The notes: generated by a model from the sequence alone, not told the origin. A stretch of 64,000 nt of DNA from CAVRQM01 sp963838805 (GCA_963838805.1 CAWISK010000010.1:496001-560000); one strand, 5' to 3'. Counted from the first letter of the stretch, positions 43,595 through 55,157 are shown. A program made the numbers and translations.

Positions 43595-46137
43595 ATGGAC
43601 CAGCTCGCGATCTGCGCCATCTTCCGCAACGAGGCGCCCTATATCCACGAATGGCTGAGCTATCACTACGCGCAGGGGGTGCGCCGCTTCGTGCTGTACG
43701 ACAACGCCAGCACCGACGAGACGCGCGCGGTGATCGAGGCGTGGCCACGGCGCGAGCTGGTCACGGTGATGGACTGGCCGGATCAGGACAGCCGGCAATT
43801 GCGCGCCTATGCCGACATGGTGACGCGCTTTCGCGGCGCCGTCGAATGGTGTGCGTTCATCGACTGCGACGAGTTCCTGACGCCGCAATCCAGCCTCTCG
43901 CTGCCGGATGTGCTGCACGCCATCGGTCCTGCGGTGAACGGCCTCTATGTGCATTGGTGGATGTTCGGCTCCTCCGGGCACGAGATGCGGCAGGACGGAT
44001 TGGTGACGGAGAATTTCCGCCTGCGCGCGCCGGATGCCTTCGGCTCGCACCATTACGGCAAGAGCATCATGCGCATCGCCGAGGTGACGCATGTCGGGAT
44101 CCATGTGTTCCGCTGCCACGGCCTCATGGTCAACGATTCTGGCGCGCTGGTCGATCAGCAATCCGCCGGGTTCCAGGAGCAGCGCAGCCACAAGCTCCTG
44201 GCGCTCAATCACTATTTCACGAAATCGCGCGAGGAATGGCGCAGCCGCCGTAGCCGGGGCCGGGCGGACAAGGCACCGACCGATCCGGATTATGTTCGGC
44301 CGGACAGCGAGTTCGCGCAGCACGACATCAACGCCGTGCGCGACGACCGCGCGGCGCTGTTCATGCAGGCGGCGCGCGCGCTGTTCTATCCGCCGTCCGC
44401 ATCGATGCCCGAGCCGCTGGCACAGCCCGCGCATCTGCTGACGGTGCATGGCACGCTGCTGTGCTGGGATCGTCCGGAGGCGCGCGCGCTGCACTGCCCG
44501 CCCGATCAGATTTCCGACACGAAACGGCCGATCCGTTGCGTCGTCGGATGCGGCCGATCCCCGGCGCTGCCGGTTGTTCCGCGACGGCGACGATGGCCCG
44601 GCGCCGATCGACGGTTCTGCGACCTTCTCGATCGAGCCGGCCGGTCCCGGCGCCACCCTGCATCTGCGCGGCGCCGCGTCGTACCTCTGCGCCGAGGGCG
44701 GCTCGCCCGAGATGCACGCGAACCGTGCCGAGGCGCGGGAATGGGAGACGTTCATTCCGCTGCCGCCCGAGGCCGTGGCGCATCTGCGTGCCGCCTCGCC
44801 AGCGCGCCGCGCGACTCCTGCCGGGCTTCCAACTGGCATTCGGCGAGGATCGCTACGACCTGCAATGGTCCGTGCCGCTGGCCCGTCTGGCCGCTGCCGC
44901 CGCCGCGCCTCCGCCGCCGGCCCCGACCACCGGGTCGCTCACATTCTACGACCTGTCAGAGAGCGAGGAGGAGCCGGCAATCCCCGCCGAGCCTCACGCG
45001 GGGACAACGCAGGCGCCGCCGATCGGCAGCACGCTCGCGCAACTGCACCAGGCGGGGCAAATCGACATACCGCACATTTTCGCCGCGATGCGGCAGCACA
45101 CTCGTTGCGCCCCTTTCCTCGCCCTGCCGGTCGGCAATCCCCGGGCGCCGTATGCGACGCTGTTCAGCGATCCGGCTTATCGCTCCTATGCCGTGCCCGA
45201 GATGGCGTGCCACACGCTGCGCGACGCCTGCATCCTTGGCGGCGACGGGCTGCTGTGGTTCGCGGGCGCGCTGGTGCGCGACTCCGTGCATAGTCTGGAG
45301 CCGTGGCGGGCCGAGACGCTGGCGGAGGAATCGCCGGCGGCCGACGCGACGCAGCTACGGCTGAAGCGTGACGTCGCGATTCCGCCACCCCTGCCGGGCA
45401 TCTTTTTCTGCGGCTTCGTCGGCGCCTGGCGCAATTATGCCCATTGGCTGACCGAGTGCCTGCCGCGCGTCGTCATGTTCCAGGCATTGCGCGCGCGCAT
45501 GCCGGAGTTGCATCTGGTGCTGCCGCGGCTTCAGGCCGGGTCGGCGCAGGATGAGAGCTTGGAACTGCTCGGGATCGGATCGGAGCAGATCGTGTGGCTC
45601 GGTGACGGCGAGGCCCTGGCCGGCGAGGTCTGGACCACGACGGGCATCGATCCCTGGGCGGTGCCGGACATCTGTCGCGAGGCGGCGCAAGCGCTGGTCG
45701 CTGCGTGCGGCCCACCGGCCGGAGCGGAGCGCATCTACATCCGTCGCGGCACCGATACGCGGCGGATGCTGAACCTGCCGATGCTGCTGCCGATGTTGCA
45801 GCATCATGGCGTGCAGGTGGTGACGATGCAGGATCTGACGCTCGCCGAGCAGGTGCGCACCATGCAGGCGGCGCGGGTGGTGATCGGCGAGAATGGCGCC
45901 GCCCTCGCCAACATCATGTTCTGCCGTCCCGGCGCTCGCGTGCTGGAACTGTTCAACGAGGCCTGGGCGAATCCGGCGCACTGGACGCTCGCTTCGCTGT
46001 GCGGCCTGGACTACGGCTATATCGAGGGCCGGCACGTGCCATCGGCGCTGGCGCCGATGCCGTCGCACAACGCGGACTACGTGATCACGCCGGAGCAGCT
46101 CGAAACCGGGCTGCGCGCGGTGCTCGGGGAGGCCTGA
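43595..46137 (+). CDS. Multidomain glycosyltransferase: GT92/GT2-like, fascin-like, GT61; two frameshifts
   Basis: Three adjoining reading frames, each offset by +1 at about 44546 and 44799, combine into one 846-residue protein once two bases are removed. Residues 1-270 are a GT92/Glyco_tranf_2_4 domain: CAIFRNEAPYIHEWLSYHY, YDNASTDET and WCAFIDCDEFLTP. The middle piece reads LHLRGAASYLCAEGG and ANRAEAREWETF, like fascin-type beta-trefoil repeats. The last 400 residues are a GT61 domain: FVGAWRNYAHWLTECLPRV, ERIYIRRG and VIGENGAALANIMFCRPGARVLELF. AGGAAG precedes ATG 43595. It probably adds two sugars in sequence to one glycan. Confidence 0.75.
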
Positions 46138-46143
46138 CCTCGC

Positions 46144-46749
46144 TTACCGCGCCGGCGTTTCCGGCTCGCCGAACGACAGCATCAGCCGATTGGCCCAGTT
46201 GAAGAACGCTGCGCCGTGGATGAGGTCTGCGATTTCGAGATCGTCGAGCCCGACCGCGCGCAGACGCGTCACATGCTCCTGCCCGAAAGCGATCGGCGTT
46301 TCCGACAGTGCCACCGACGCCGCCACGATCGCATCCCAGCGCGGGTCGAGTGCCGTGGTGACACCCTCATCGAGCAGGCGCTGCACGTCGCCGCCGCGCT
46401 TCGAGTGGTGCGACGCGAACCGGGCATGCACCGAGGCGCAGTAGATGCATCCGTTGAAACGGGAGGTCGCGGCGGCGGCAAGTTCGCGCTCCGCGCGCGG
46501 CAGCCCGCCATCGGTGTTGTAGAAGATATCCTTGTCCGTCTTCGTTCTGGCACCGAGAATGTCGGGATCGCGCGCCAGCAGCAGGAAATAGGGCGATTTC
46601 GCGCGCGAGGCGTCCACCAGTCCGGCCCAATGCCGTTCGGTCAGCTCGTTCGCCGGAAACGGCTCGAGCCATGGCAGCCAGTCAAGCTCCTGCTGGGTGA
46701 AGGCCACCGGGCGCTCGTGACCCGAATGGGCGATGGTCGATTCGGCCAC
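46144..46749 (-). CDS. AhpD-like alkylhydroperoxidase domain protein (Avi_7169-like)
   Basis: Carboxymuconolactone decarboxylase/AhpD-fold protein of 201 residues from GTG 46749, which has AGGAGA six bases upstream. The redox motif is Cys101-x2-Cys104-x3-His108 in NGCIYCASVHARF. The N-terminal segment (FTQQELDWLPWLEP, SPYFLLLARDPDIL, KDIFYNTDGGLPRAERELAAAA) is that of the group found beside CMD-domain and luciferase-like genes. No stop separates this frame from the preceding CMD gene, so a natural or artefactual fusion is possible. Likely role: peroxide or organic hydroperoxide handling linked to the monooxygenase. Confidence 0.82.
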   Translation of the reverse strand: MAESTIAHSGHERPVAFTQQELDWLPWLEPFPANELTERHWAGLVDASRAKSPYFLLLARDPDILGARTKTDKDIFYNTDGGLPRAERELAAAATSRFNGCIYCASVHARFASHHSKRGGDVQRLLDEGVTTALDPRWDAIVAASVALSETPIAFGQEHVTRLRAVGLDDLEIADLIHGAAFFNWANRLMLSFGEPETPAR

Positions 46750-47390
46750 TGACTGTCTCCTGCCGTGCGCGCTACGGCTGGTGCGCGGCCCGGCCGCGAG
46801 CGCACGCAGTCCCGCCACGACGCGAATCTGGAACGAGAGAAAGGCGACAAGCTGTGACAGCGTCACGATGTCAGTCGCTGACCAGCCGGCATCCAGCAGC
46901 GCCTGCAACGCCGGCGGCGCTCGCATCGCGTGGCCGGAACACCAGCAGATGCGCGTGCTCGAACGCGGCCGACAGCCGAGGCCCGAGGACGCTCCGATGC
47001 TCCTGCTGCACCCGATAGATCGGGCCCACCTTGTTCTCGGCGCTGAGCGGTCCCTCGGGATAGCTGCCGTACGGGCCGCGCGCGCGCCCTGACGCCGCTT
47101 CCGCGCCGTTGCCGCCGCAATGCCGGAAGCCCCGTCCTGCTCCGCAAGCCTCGCCGCATAGAACTCGGTCGACATCGGGCTGGCGATGCAGTCCGGCCAC
47201 GAAGGCGGCAACCGCGTATCGCTCCCGCGCTGTGACCGTGCCGGGAACCGCTCGGCTCGAACAGCGCCAGAAAGCTCGCCTGCGCATTCTCGCGCGCCTG
47301 CGGGCGCCGCGCCCGGATCGCGTCGAGCGGCGAGCCGCGCTCGATGCCGACCAGGCGATCGATGACGTCGGGAGGCGATGCGCCATTCAT
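46750..47390 (-). pseudogene. CMD-domain protein (Avi_7170-like), several indels
   Basis: From ATG 47390 the protein starts MNGASPPDVIDRLVGIERG and LDAIRARRPQARENAQASFLALFEP. The frame then jumps repeatedly: RERYAVAAFVAGLHRQPDV, FYAARLAEQDG, ARGPYGSYPEGPLSAENKVGPIYRV to RLSAAFEHAHLLVFRPRDAS, and ALQALLDAGWSATDIVTLSQLVAFLSFQIRVVAGLRALA, each in a different frame from the one before. At least four indels are needed, in both directions. This is far denser than elsewhere in the window, so it is either a true pseudogene or a locally poor sequence. The intact family acts with the AhpD-like partner; its chemistry is unknown. Confidence 0.7.
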
Positions 47391-48484
47391 TCTTCTCGCG
47401 GTCCGTACTCCGCGCCGGCTCACTCGGCGACGGCGAAATCGTGCCCCGCCGCGCGCATGCCGCGCGCTCCCAGCCGAGAGCGGGCGCCACTTCGGTCGCG
47501 ATCAGCTCGATGGACCGCAGGATGAGCGGATGCGGCGGGTCCACCGGATGCACCTGACAGACCAGATCGGTGGCACGCTCAAGCGTGCTGTCCGCGCGCA
47601 GGGAGGCGATCACGTCCTCCGGGGTGCCGACATGCACATCGAGCGCCGCGATCATCTCCTCGAGCGACCCGTCCTGGACGGCGCGCCCAGTCTCTCCGAA
47701 GCGGCCGACCGCGCGGCGCAGCCCTGCATCGGCAAGCCGCAGCGCCTCGCGGCGGCTGTCGGCGACGAACACGCTCCGCGACGCGACGATGCGGGGTCTC
47801 CCGCCCGGCCGGCAGGGCGGCGAGATAGGCGTCGATGATCGGGTTCTGAATCTCCGCCGAGCGAAGCGCGCGGCGCATCCGCGGTGCGCGGCTGGGTGCG
47901 CGAGAGCATCAGCCCGTCGCCCGCCCTGCCCGGCGCGGATGCCGCCTCCGGCCGAGAACGTGGCCTGCCACACCCGCTCGATCAGATGCGGCGCCGCCGG
48001 ATAGAGCCGGTTGTCGCGAGCCGCCGAGCGGCTTGCCGCCCAGGCGTCGAGCACGCACGCGCAGATGCCGTTCGAGGATGCTCGAACGCTCCGAACTCTG
48101 CTGCCCGAACGCGGCGAAGGCGGACGGCGTGCCGCCGGAGCCGACGCCAATTTCGAGGCGGCCGCCCGAGAGCAGATCGAGCACGGCGGCGTCTTCGGCC
48201 ACGCGCAACGGATTTTCGAGAGGCAGCGTGATGATGCCGGTGCCGAGCCGAATCCGCGACGTGCGCGCCGCGACCTGCGCCAGGAACACGAGCGGCGCCG
48301 GAAGACCGCCTTCAGCTTCATCGAAATGGTGCTGGGCAACCCAGGCGGACTCGAAGCCCAGCGCCTCCGCCCGAACGATCTGCTCGGTGGCGAGGCGATA
48401 CCGCTCGCCGGCGCTCACCGCGTCGAGGAGCCTGGTAAAGAAGCCGAGGCGCTTCAGATGTCACGGGCTGGTTGCTTTCGTCAT
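47387..48484 (-). pseudogene. Luciferase-like FMN-dependent monooxygenase (KPN_01858-like), several indels
   Basis: Flavin-dependent monooxygenase of the LLM superfamily. ATG 48484 has GGAG seven bases upstream, but a TGA follows after seven codons and before HLKRLGFFTRLLDAVSAG. Recognisable blocks are FESAWVAQHHFDEAEGGLP, SRIRLGTGIITLPLENPLRVAED, DNRLYPAAPHLIERVWQATFS, LMLSRTQPRTADAP, EIQNPIIDAYLAALPAG and RIVASRSVFVADSRREAL. They are spread over changing frames with at least five indels between about 48060 and 47800. The gene order liv transporter, monooxygenase, CMD, AhpD suggests a catabolic function for an imported compound. Confidence 0.72.
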
Positions 48485-48499
48485 CGCACATCTCCGATT

Positions 48500-50063
<1,564 letters not shown>

Positions 50064-50067
<4 letters not shown>

Positions 50068-51035
50068 GCCGTGCCGAGCAGCCCCTGCGGGCGGAAGCGG
50101 ATCAGCAGCAGCAGCGCAAGCCCGTAGATCAGCTCGCGATAATCGGCGAGCGCGCGGAACAGTTCCGGCAGCGCCACCAGCAGCACCGAGCCGAGCAGCG
50201 CACCCGCCACGTTGCCCAGGCCGCCAAGGATCACGATGGTCAGGCCGAGGATCGACACCGTGGAATCGAAGGTTTCGTGGTTGATGTACGAAAACAGATG
50301 CGCGCTGATCGCCCCGGACAGGCCGGCGCCGAAGCCGCCGAACGCGAAGGCCATCGCCTTGTAGCGCGAGGGCGCCAGCCCGTACGATCGCGCGGCGATC
50401 TCGTCGTCGCGCACGGCGCGCCAGGAACGGCCGAGATGCGAGCCGAGCAGGCGCAGTTGCAGCAAGGCCAGCACGGCGACGACGCCGAGGCAGAGCCAAT
50501 AGACGGACCGGGCGGAGTCGAACTCGAAGCCGAACAGCGACAGCGGCGGGATGCCGGACAGCCCCATGCTGCCGCCGGTGAGGCCGGTCCAGTTCAGGAT
50601 GACCAGGCTCACGATCTCGCCGATCGCGAGCGTGGTGATCGACACATAATGGCCCTGCATCCGGAACGCCGGATAGACCAGCACCGTGCCGATCCCCGCC
50701 GCCACCACGCCGCCCAGCAGCACGGTCAATCCCACCGGCCAGCCCAGATCGGTGGCCAGCAGCGCCGACCCGTAGGCTCCGATCGCCAGCAGCGCCGCAT
50801 GACCCAGCGAGATCTGCCCCGCCGTGCCGGCCACGAGCGTCAGGCTGAGCGCCAGCATCCCATACAGCAGCGCGTTGGTGCCGATCTGCACGACATAGGG
50901 CTGGTGCGACAGCGGCAGCAGCATCGCGGCGACAGCAACCGCCGCAATCAGCCAGGGTGGCAGGCGCACCACCCGGCTGCGCGCGACGAAGGTGCCGGTC
51001 AGCGGTTCCGGCTCGCGCTCGCGCCCCGCGAACAA
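50064..51035 (-). CDS. livM: Branched-chain amino acid-type ABC transporter permease LivM
   Basis: Membrane permease of the liv-type importer, 323 residues and about ten helices. Core blocks are LALSLTLVAGTAGQISLGHAALLAIGAYGSALL, FRMQGHYVSITTLAIGEIVSLVI and AVRDDEIAARSYGLAPSRYKAMAFAFGGFGAGLSG. The start is taken at TTG 51035, but no good ribosome site is visible. In the corrected frame the end of livH runs straight into livM, so the true start could be a few codons later (GTG in SRVVRLPP). Confidence 0.9.
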
Positions 51036-51894
51036 GCCCGCCCGGGCGCAGCACGAGAATGAGGATCAGGATCGCGAAGGCGAACAGGTTGCGGTAGCTG
51101 GCACCGAACAGGGCGATGCCGTAGCTCTCCGTCAGGCCCAGCACCAGGCCGCCGGCAATGGCGCCCGGCAGGCTGCCCAGCCCGCCCACCATCGCCGCGA
51201 CCACGCCCTTCAGCGTCGCCTGAAAACTCATGCTGGGGTCGATATTGTTGTAGTACATGCCGATCAGCAGCCCGCCGATCCCGCCGAGCGCCGAGGCAAG
51301 GGCGAACACCAGCATGTTCACGCGGTCGGTATAGACGCCCATTTGCCGCGCGGCGTCGCTATCCTGCGCGGTCGCGCGCACCGCCCAGCCGAGCTTGCTG
51401 TAGCGCAGGAACAGATAGAGCGCGCCGGCGCTGACGAGGCCCACGCCCGCAATCAGCAGGTCGAGCGCGCCGATGCTGCCGCCGCCCACCGGAATGCGCC
51501 AGTCCGGCAGGCCGCTCGGCAACGCGCGCGGGTCCGGCGAGAAGACGAGCTGGATGGTCTGGTCCAGCACCAGGCCGATGCCGATGGTGGCCAGCAGCGG
51601 TGCTATGCGCGATCGGCCCTGCAACGGCCGCGTGCCCAGCCGCTCTATGGCGATGCCCAGCAGCGCGCAGACGGCAATCACCACGAGCGCGGTCAATGGC
51701 AACGGCAGGCGCAGCCGCACCGCGCAGACCCAGCCGACATAGGCGCCGACCGAGAACACCGAGCCATGCGCGAAATTGATGAGGTTGGCGACGCCGAAGA
51801 TCAGCGCCAGCCCCACCGCCAGCAGGGCGTAGATGTTGCCGACGACCAGGCCGTTGACGGTGTAGTCGATCCAGGCACTCAGACTCGAAGACAA
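50999..51894 (-). CDS. livH: Branched-chain amino acid-type ABC transporter permease LivH, frameshifted 3' end
   Basis: First membrane permease of the liv-type importer. The start is TTG 51894, 16 bases after the binding-protein stop. VVGNIYALLAVGLALIFGVANLINFAHGSVFSVGAYVGW, LGWAVRATAQDSDAARQMGV and KGVVAAMVGGLGSLPGAIAGGLVLG are diagnostic. After LVLRPGGL near 51036 the normal stop is missing; the frame stays open through livM. With one or two bases removed it either joins livM or ends at the TGA at 50999. I use the latter; the end is uncertain. Confidence 0.78.
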
Positions 51895-51910
51895 GGCAGC
51901 CTGTCCCTTT

Positions 51911-53098
51911 TCAGCCGGTTCTGGCGGGCTTGCCGTCCCACAATGCGAACTTGCCGTCCCGCACCATGATGTCCGTGACCTTGGCGCCGGCGACGCGGCG
52001 GGTTTTCGGATCGAAGACGATGCGACCGAAGATCACGCTGGGAACGTCATGCACTTTCGCCAGCCCATCATGGAACGACTTCCGGTCGGTGCCGAACTGC
52101 CGCAGCACGGCGGCGGTCAGGATCAGCGCGTCATAGGCGAACGCCGCGAACGCATCGGGCTCCTCGTGGTAGCGCGCCCGATAGGCCTTGACGAATGCCT
52201 GCACCTCCGGGCGCGGGTCGTCGGGGAAGAACTCGGACTCCGTATAGACGCCCTCGACCGCTTTGCCGCCCAGCTCCAGGAATTTCGGCGAGTAGACCGA
52301 GCCTACGGCTGCGATCGGCAGCGTGATCCCGGCCTCGCGCGCCTGACGCACGATCAGCGCGCCATCGCTGTAATACGACTCCAGCACCAGGCTGTCCGGC
52401 TTCGCCTGCATCACGCGCGTGAGCGTCGAGCGGAAATCGCGCTCGTCCGGCAGATAGCCCTCGGTCGCCACCACCTCGGCGCCGCGTTGCTTGGCGGCGG
52501 CGACGAACAGATCCTTCGAGGCGTGGCCCCAATCGGTGTTGAGGTGCAGCACCGCCGGCCGCTTGAACCCCAGCTTGGTGATGGCGAAATCGGCCAGTTG
52601 CGGCTGCTCCTCCGTCTGGCTCAGTCCGGGGCTCCACATATAGTCGCCGCCCAGGGTGAATTTCGGGTGCGAGTTGGTGAAGCCCATCTGCACCAGCTTG
52701 CCGCGCTGATAGACCGGCGAGGCGGCCATCGAGGTGGTGCTGGAGAAATCGCCCAGCTCCGCGAGGATCGTCGGGTCGGCCACGAATTTCTGCGCGATCG
52801 CGACTGCCTGGCGCGGATCGTTCTGGCTGTCCTCGAAATCATAGACCAGCTTGCGGCCATTGATGCCGCCTTCCGGCCCGTTGATCACATCGAGCGCCAG
52901 ATCGAAGCCGCGCTTCCATTGCGCCCCGTACTGCGCGGCGGGGCCGGTGAGCGGCCCGCTCACGCCGACCCGCACCGGCGCCGCGTCGGCGGCCCTCGAG
53001 ACCCCGCGCGCGAGGATCGCGGCCGCGACACCGCCCATCAGGGCGGCCCGGCGTGGGAGGGCCGGGGTGCGAACGGTCCCGCGGGGAAGCTCTGTCAT
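51911..53098 (-). CDS. Branched-chain amino acid-type ABC transporter substrate-binding protein
   Basis: Type I periplasmic binding protein (LivJ/AmiC fold) of 395 residues. ATG 53098 has GGAGG eight bases upstream, deciding against the longer frame. The signal peptide has a twin-arginine-like start (PRRAALMGGVAAAILARGVSRA). The mature part begins VRVGVSGPLTGPAAQYGAQWKRGFDLALD. The block FGRIVFDPKTRRVAGAKVTDIMVRDGKFALWDG closes it. It is first in the operon of liv permeases, ATPases and the monooxygenase/CMD/AhpD genes. Confidence 0.93.
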   Translation of the reverse strand: MTELPRGTVRTPALPRRAALMGGVAAAILARGVSRAADAAPVRVGVSGPLTGPAAQYGAQWKRGFDLALDVINGPEGGINGRKLVYDFEDSQNDPRQAVAIAQKFVADPTILAELGDFSSTTSMAASPVYQRGKLVQMGFTNSHPKFTLGGDYMWSPGLSQTEEQPQLADFAITKLGFKRPAVLHLNTDWGHASKDLFVAAAKQRGAEVVATEGYLPDERDFRSTLTRVMQAKPDSLVLESYYSDGALIVRQAREAGITLPIAAVGSVYSPKFLELGGKAVEGVYTESEFFPDDPRPEVQAFVKAYRARYHEEPDAFAAFAYDALILTAAVLRQFGTDRKSFHDGLAKVHDVPSVIFGRIVFDPKTRRVAGAKVTDIMVRDGKFALWDGKPARTG

Positions 53099-53137
53099 GG
53101 TGGAACCCTCCAAACGCTGCGGCAGACTGTGGTTCAC

Positions 53138-53166
53138 ATTGTATTGCTACAGGATCGCGTGCAATA
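53138..53166 (-). promoter_or_regulatory. Promoter-like pair and inverted repeat before the liv-type operon
   Basis: On the minus strand TTGCAC and TACAAT are separated by 15 bases, 40-66 bases upstream of the start codon. TATTGC (53142-53147) and GCAATA (53161-53166) form an inverted repeat with a 13-base spacer over the same stretch, so a regulator could bind across the promoter. The short spacer lowers confidence. The rest of the 251-base gap to the next gene holds nothing recognisable. Confidence 0.35.
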
Positions 53167-53349
53167 GGAATCTTCACGGACTTGCAGGAGAGGTCTTGTC
53201 AGCCTCGCGGCACGGCGAACGCCGGCTGAGCCAGCCTCCGCCTCAGAGAAACACTTTCGGGCCGGGATCACCAAGCCTTGATATAGGCTAACCGGATGCC
53301 GATCAGGTGGCGCGGGCCTGGCCCCCGGCGCCCCGGACCCCACCAGGCG

Positions 53350-54159
53350 TCAGCCCGGATACAATGTCTCGCCGCCATCAATGCGCAGAACCTGCCCACT
53401 GATGAACCGGCTCTGGTTGCCGGCCAGAAACGCCACCGCGTCGGCGATCTCCGCGGGCTCCGCGTAGCGATCGAGCGATCTGCGGGTCGAGTCCATCTTC
53501 ACCGGATCGACGGTCCTGGTCGCCTGAAAGCGGGCTGTTTTGGTTGGGCCTGGACTGACCGCATTGACGCGCACGCCATCGCCTTTCACCTCGCTGGCAA
53601 GGCACCGCGTATAGTGAACCACAGCGGCCTTAAGCGTCGCGTAGATCGCCCCATTCGAGTAGCCCATATGCGCCGCCGACGAGGCGATGTTCACGACGGC
53701 GCCCTTTCCCGCTCTGACCATCGGCGGCACGAAGGTCTGGCAAACCAGCATCGTGCCGATCAGATTGTTGTTCGTCAGCGCCTGAATGTCCTCGAGCGGG
53801 ATGCCGAGTACATTGTTCGGATCGGGCTTGCCGCCCGAAGCGCCGATGTCGCCGCCGGCGCAATTCACCAATATCCCGACCTCGCCCAGCTTGGCCTCGA
53901 TGTCGGCCTTCATCTTCATGACGGCTGTCCTGTCGCCGATATTGCCGGTAACGGCTGCGGTACGGCCTCCCAGTTTCTCCAGCTGCTTGCTCACTTCACC
54001 GAGGTTCGCCGCCTCGCCGTATTTCGCCGTCGCGTCCCAGCTCAAGTCATGGATCGCGACATCAGCGCCCATTTCGGCAAGTCTCAGGGCTATGGCATGA
54101 CCGAGCCCCCGCCCCGAGCCCGTGACGAAGGCGATCTTCCCGCTCAGTTCCCCGGTCAT
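53350..54159 (-). CDS. Short-chain dehydrogenase/reductase (SDR), last gene of the sugar operon
   Basis: Classical SDR oxidoreductase of 269 residues. The cofactor motif is TGSGRGLG (13-20). NCAGG is at 99-103 and the catalytic set is Ser160/161, Tyr173 and Lys177 (IYATLK). The C-terminus GQVLRIDGGETLYPG is typical. Its start overlaps the TIM-barrel gene stop by 4 bases. It probably oxidises a sugar, polyol or sugar acid imported by the ABC transporter. SDR sequence alone does not show which. Confidence 0.88.
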   Translation of the reverse strand: MTGELSGKIAFVTGSGRGLGHAIALRLAEMGADVAIHDLSWDATAKYGEAANLGEVSKQLEKLGGRTAAVTGNIGDRTAVMKMKADIEAKLGEVGILVNCAGGDIGASGGKPDPNNVLGIPLEDIQALTNNNLIGTMLVCQTFVPPMVRAGKGAVVNIASSAAHMGYSNGAIYATLKAAVVHYTRCLASEVKGDGVRVNAVSPGPTKTARFQATRTVDPVKMDSTRRSLDRYAEPAEIADAVAFLAGNQSRFISGQVLRIDGGETLYPG

Positions 54160-55157
54160 GTGCTTGTCCTCGGCTCCATAATCCCAAGCGCCCTCATGTT
54201 CGCGGCACTGCGTCGAATCATGTCCAGCTCATACTGGACAAGCTCGCCGTCAGCCTCTCGTTCCCAGGGCGTACGATAATCGGCATCGTCGGGCAGGCGG
54301 TTGCGGCGTGCAGCGTGCAGACAGGCCGCCAGCGCGGTGGCAGGTGCGTGATCGTAGCCGCTCCACCACTCCGTCGTGAACAGCCGCACATGGCGCGCTT
54401 CCAGCGCGCCGGGCTCCAGCACCGCCGGCAAGCTCTCGTGGTGTTCCGCTAGTATCTCGACCAGCTTGCCGAACGGCACGGCGCCGTCGCCGATGGCGCA
54501 GCGCACCAGGCGATATCCTTCGTCGGTCCACTGCGCCCTGTAATCCTTCAGATGGACATGGCGCACATAGGGTGCCACGACACGCGTGAAGTCGAGAGGG
54601 GCTTCGGCGACCGGAAAGCTGTTGCCCGTATCGTAAACGATGCGCACGGAGGGGCCGAATTCCTCGCACAGTGCCACAAGCTCGGCGCTGGTGAAATCCT
54701 GATGGTTTTCGATAACGATCGTGAGGTCGTTTTTGGCAGCCCTCGGGGCGTACTCGCCGAGCCTCGTCCGAACGCCTGCAACGAGCGCAGGCCATCGCGG
54801 ACCAGCCGCCGCACGATCGCCGCACAGAATCGGGGTCAGTGCGAGGCGGATCAGTCTTGCGCCGAGGCCGGTCGCGGCGCGGAGGCAGATATCAAAATCC
54901 CCGTGCTGCAGCCCGGAGCTTACCACCGGCGCCATGCCAAGCCCGTCGAGCCTGTCGCGCAAGGTCTGAAGCCCGGCAGCGCCGAGCGGGGCGAGCCAGG
55001 TCTCCGCGATCTCCAGCGTCCTCGCGCCGAGTTCTTGCGCGAGTTCGATGAAGCCCTCGAGACCGCGAGCATCCGGGTTCGCGCGCGGCGTGCCGCGGCC
55101 TTGCAGGCCAAGATGATAGGTCAGTCCGTAAGGGTTCAGCCCGACTTGCAACATCAT
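54156..55157 (-). CDS. TIM-barrel sugar isomerase/epimerase-like protein
   Basis: Xylose isomerase-like TIM-barrel (AP endonuclease 2 fold) protein of 333 residues from ATG 55157, overlapping the stop of the upstream SDR as ATGA. Visible metal-site blocks are LEIAETWLAPLG near 50, IVIENHQDFTSAELVAL near 145, VYDTGNSFPVAEAPLDF near 173, VRHVHLKDYRAQW near 197 and VLEPGALEARH near 240. These match sugar-phosphate isomerases/epimerases. The product is unknown; the context implies action on the same substrate as the two dehydrogenases. Confidence 0.82.
   Translation of the reverse strand: MMLQVGLNPYGLTYHLGLQGRGTPRANPDARGLEGFIELAQELGARTLEIAETWLAPLGAAGLQTLRDRLDGLGMAPVVSSGLQHGDFDICLRAATGLGARLIRLALTPILCGDRAAAGPRWPALVAGVRTRLGEYAPRAAKNDLTIVIENHQDFTSAELVALCEEFGPSVRIVYDTGNSFPVAEAPLDFTRVVAPYVRHVHLKDYRAQWTDEGYRLVRCAIGDGAVPFGKLVEILAEHHESLPAVLEPGALEARHVRLFTTEWWSGYDHAPATALAACLHAARRNRLPDDADYRTPWEREADGELVQYELDMIRRSAANMRALGIMEPRTST

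Noticed and set aside
46033..46042. GGCACGTGCC and other CACGTG sites as extra parS copies
   Set aside because: None has the GTTCC/GAAAC flanks that ParB needs. Only 8742-8757 qualifies.
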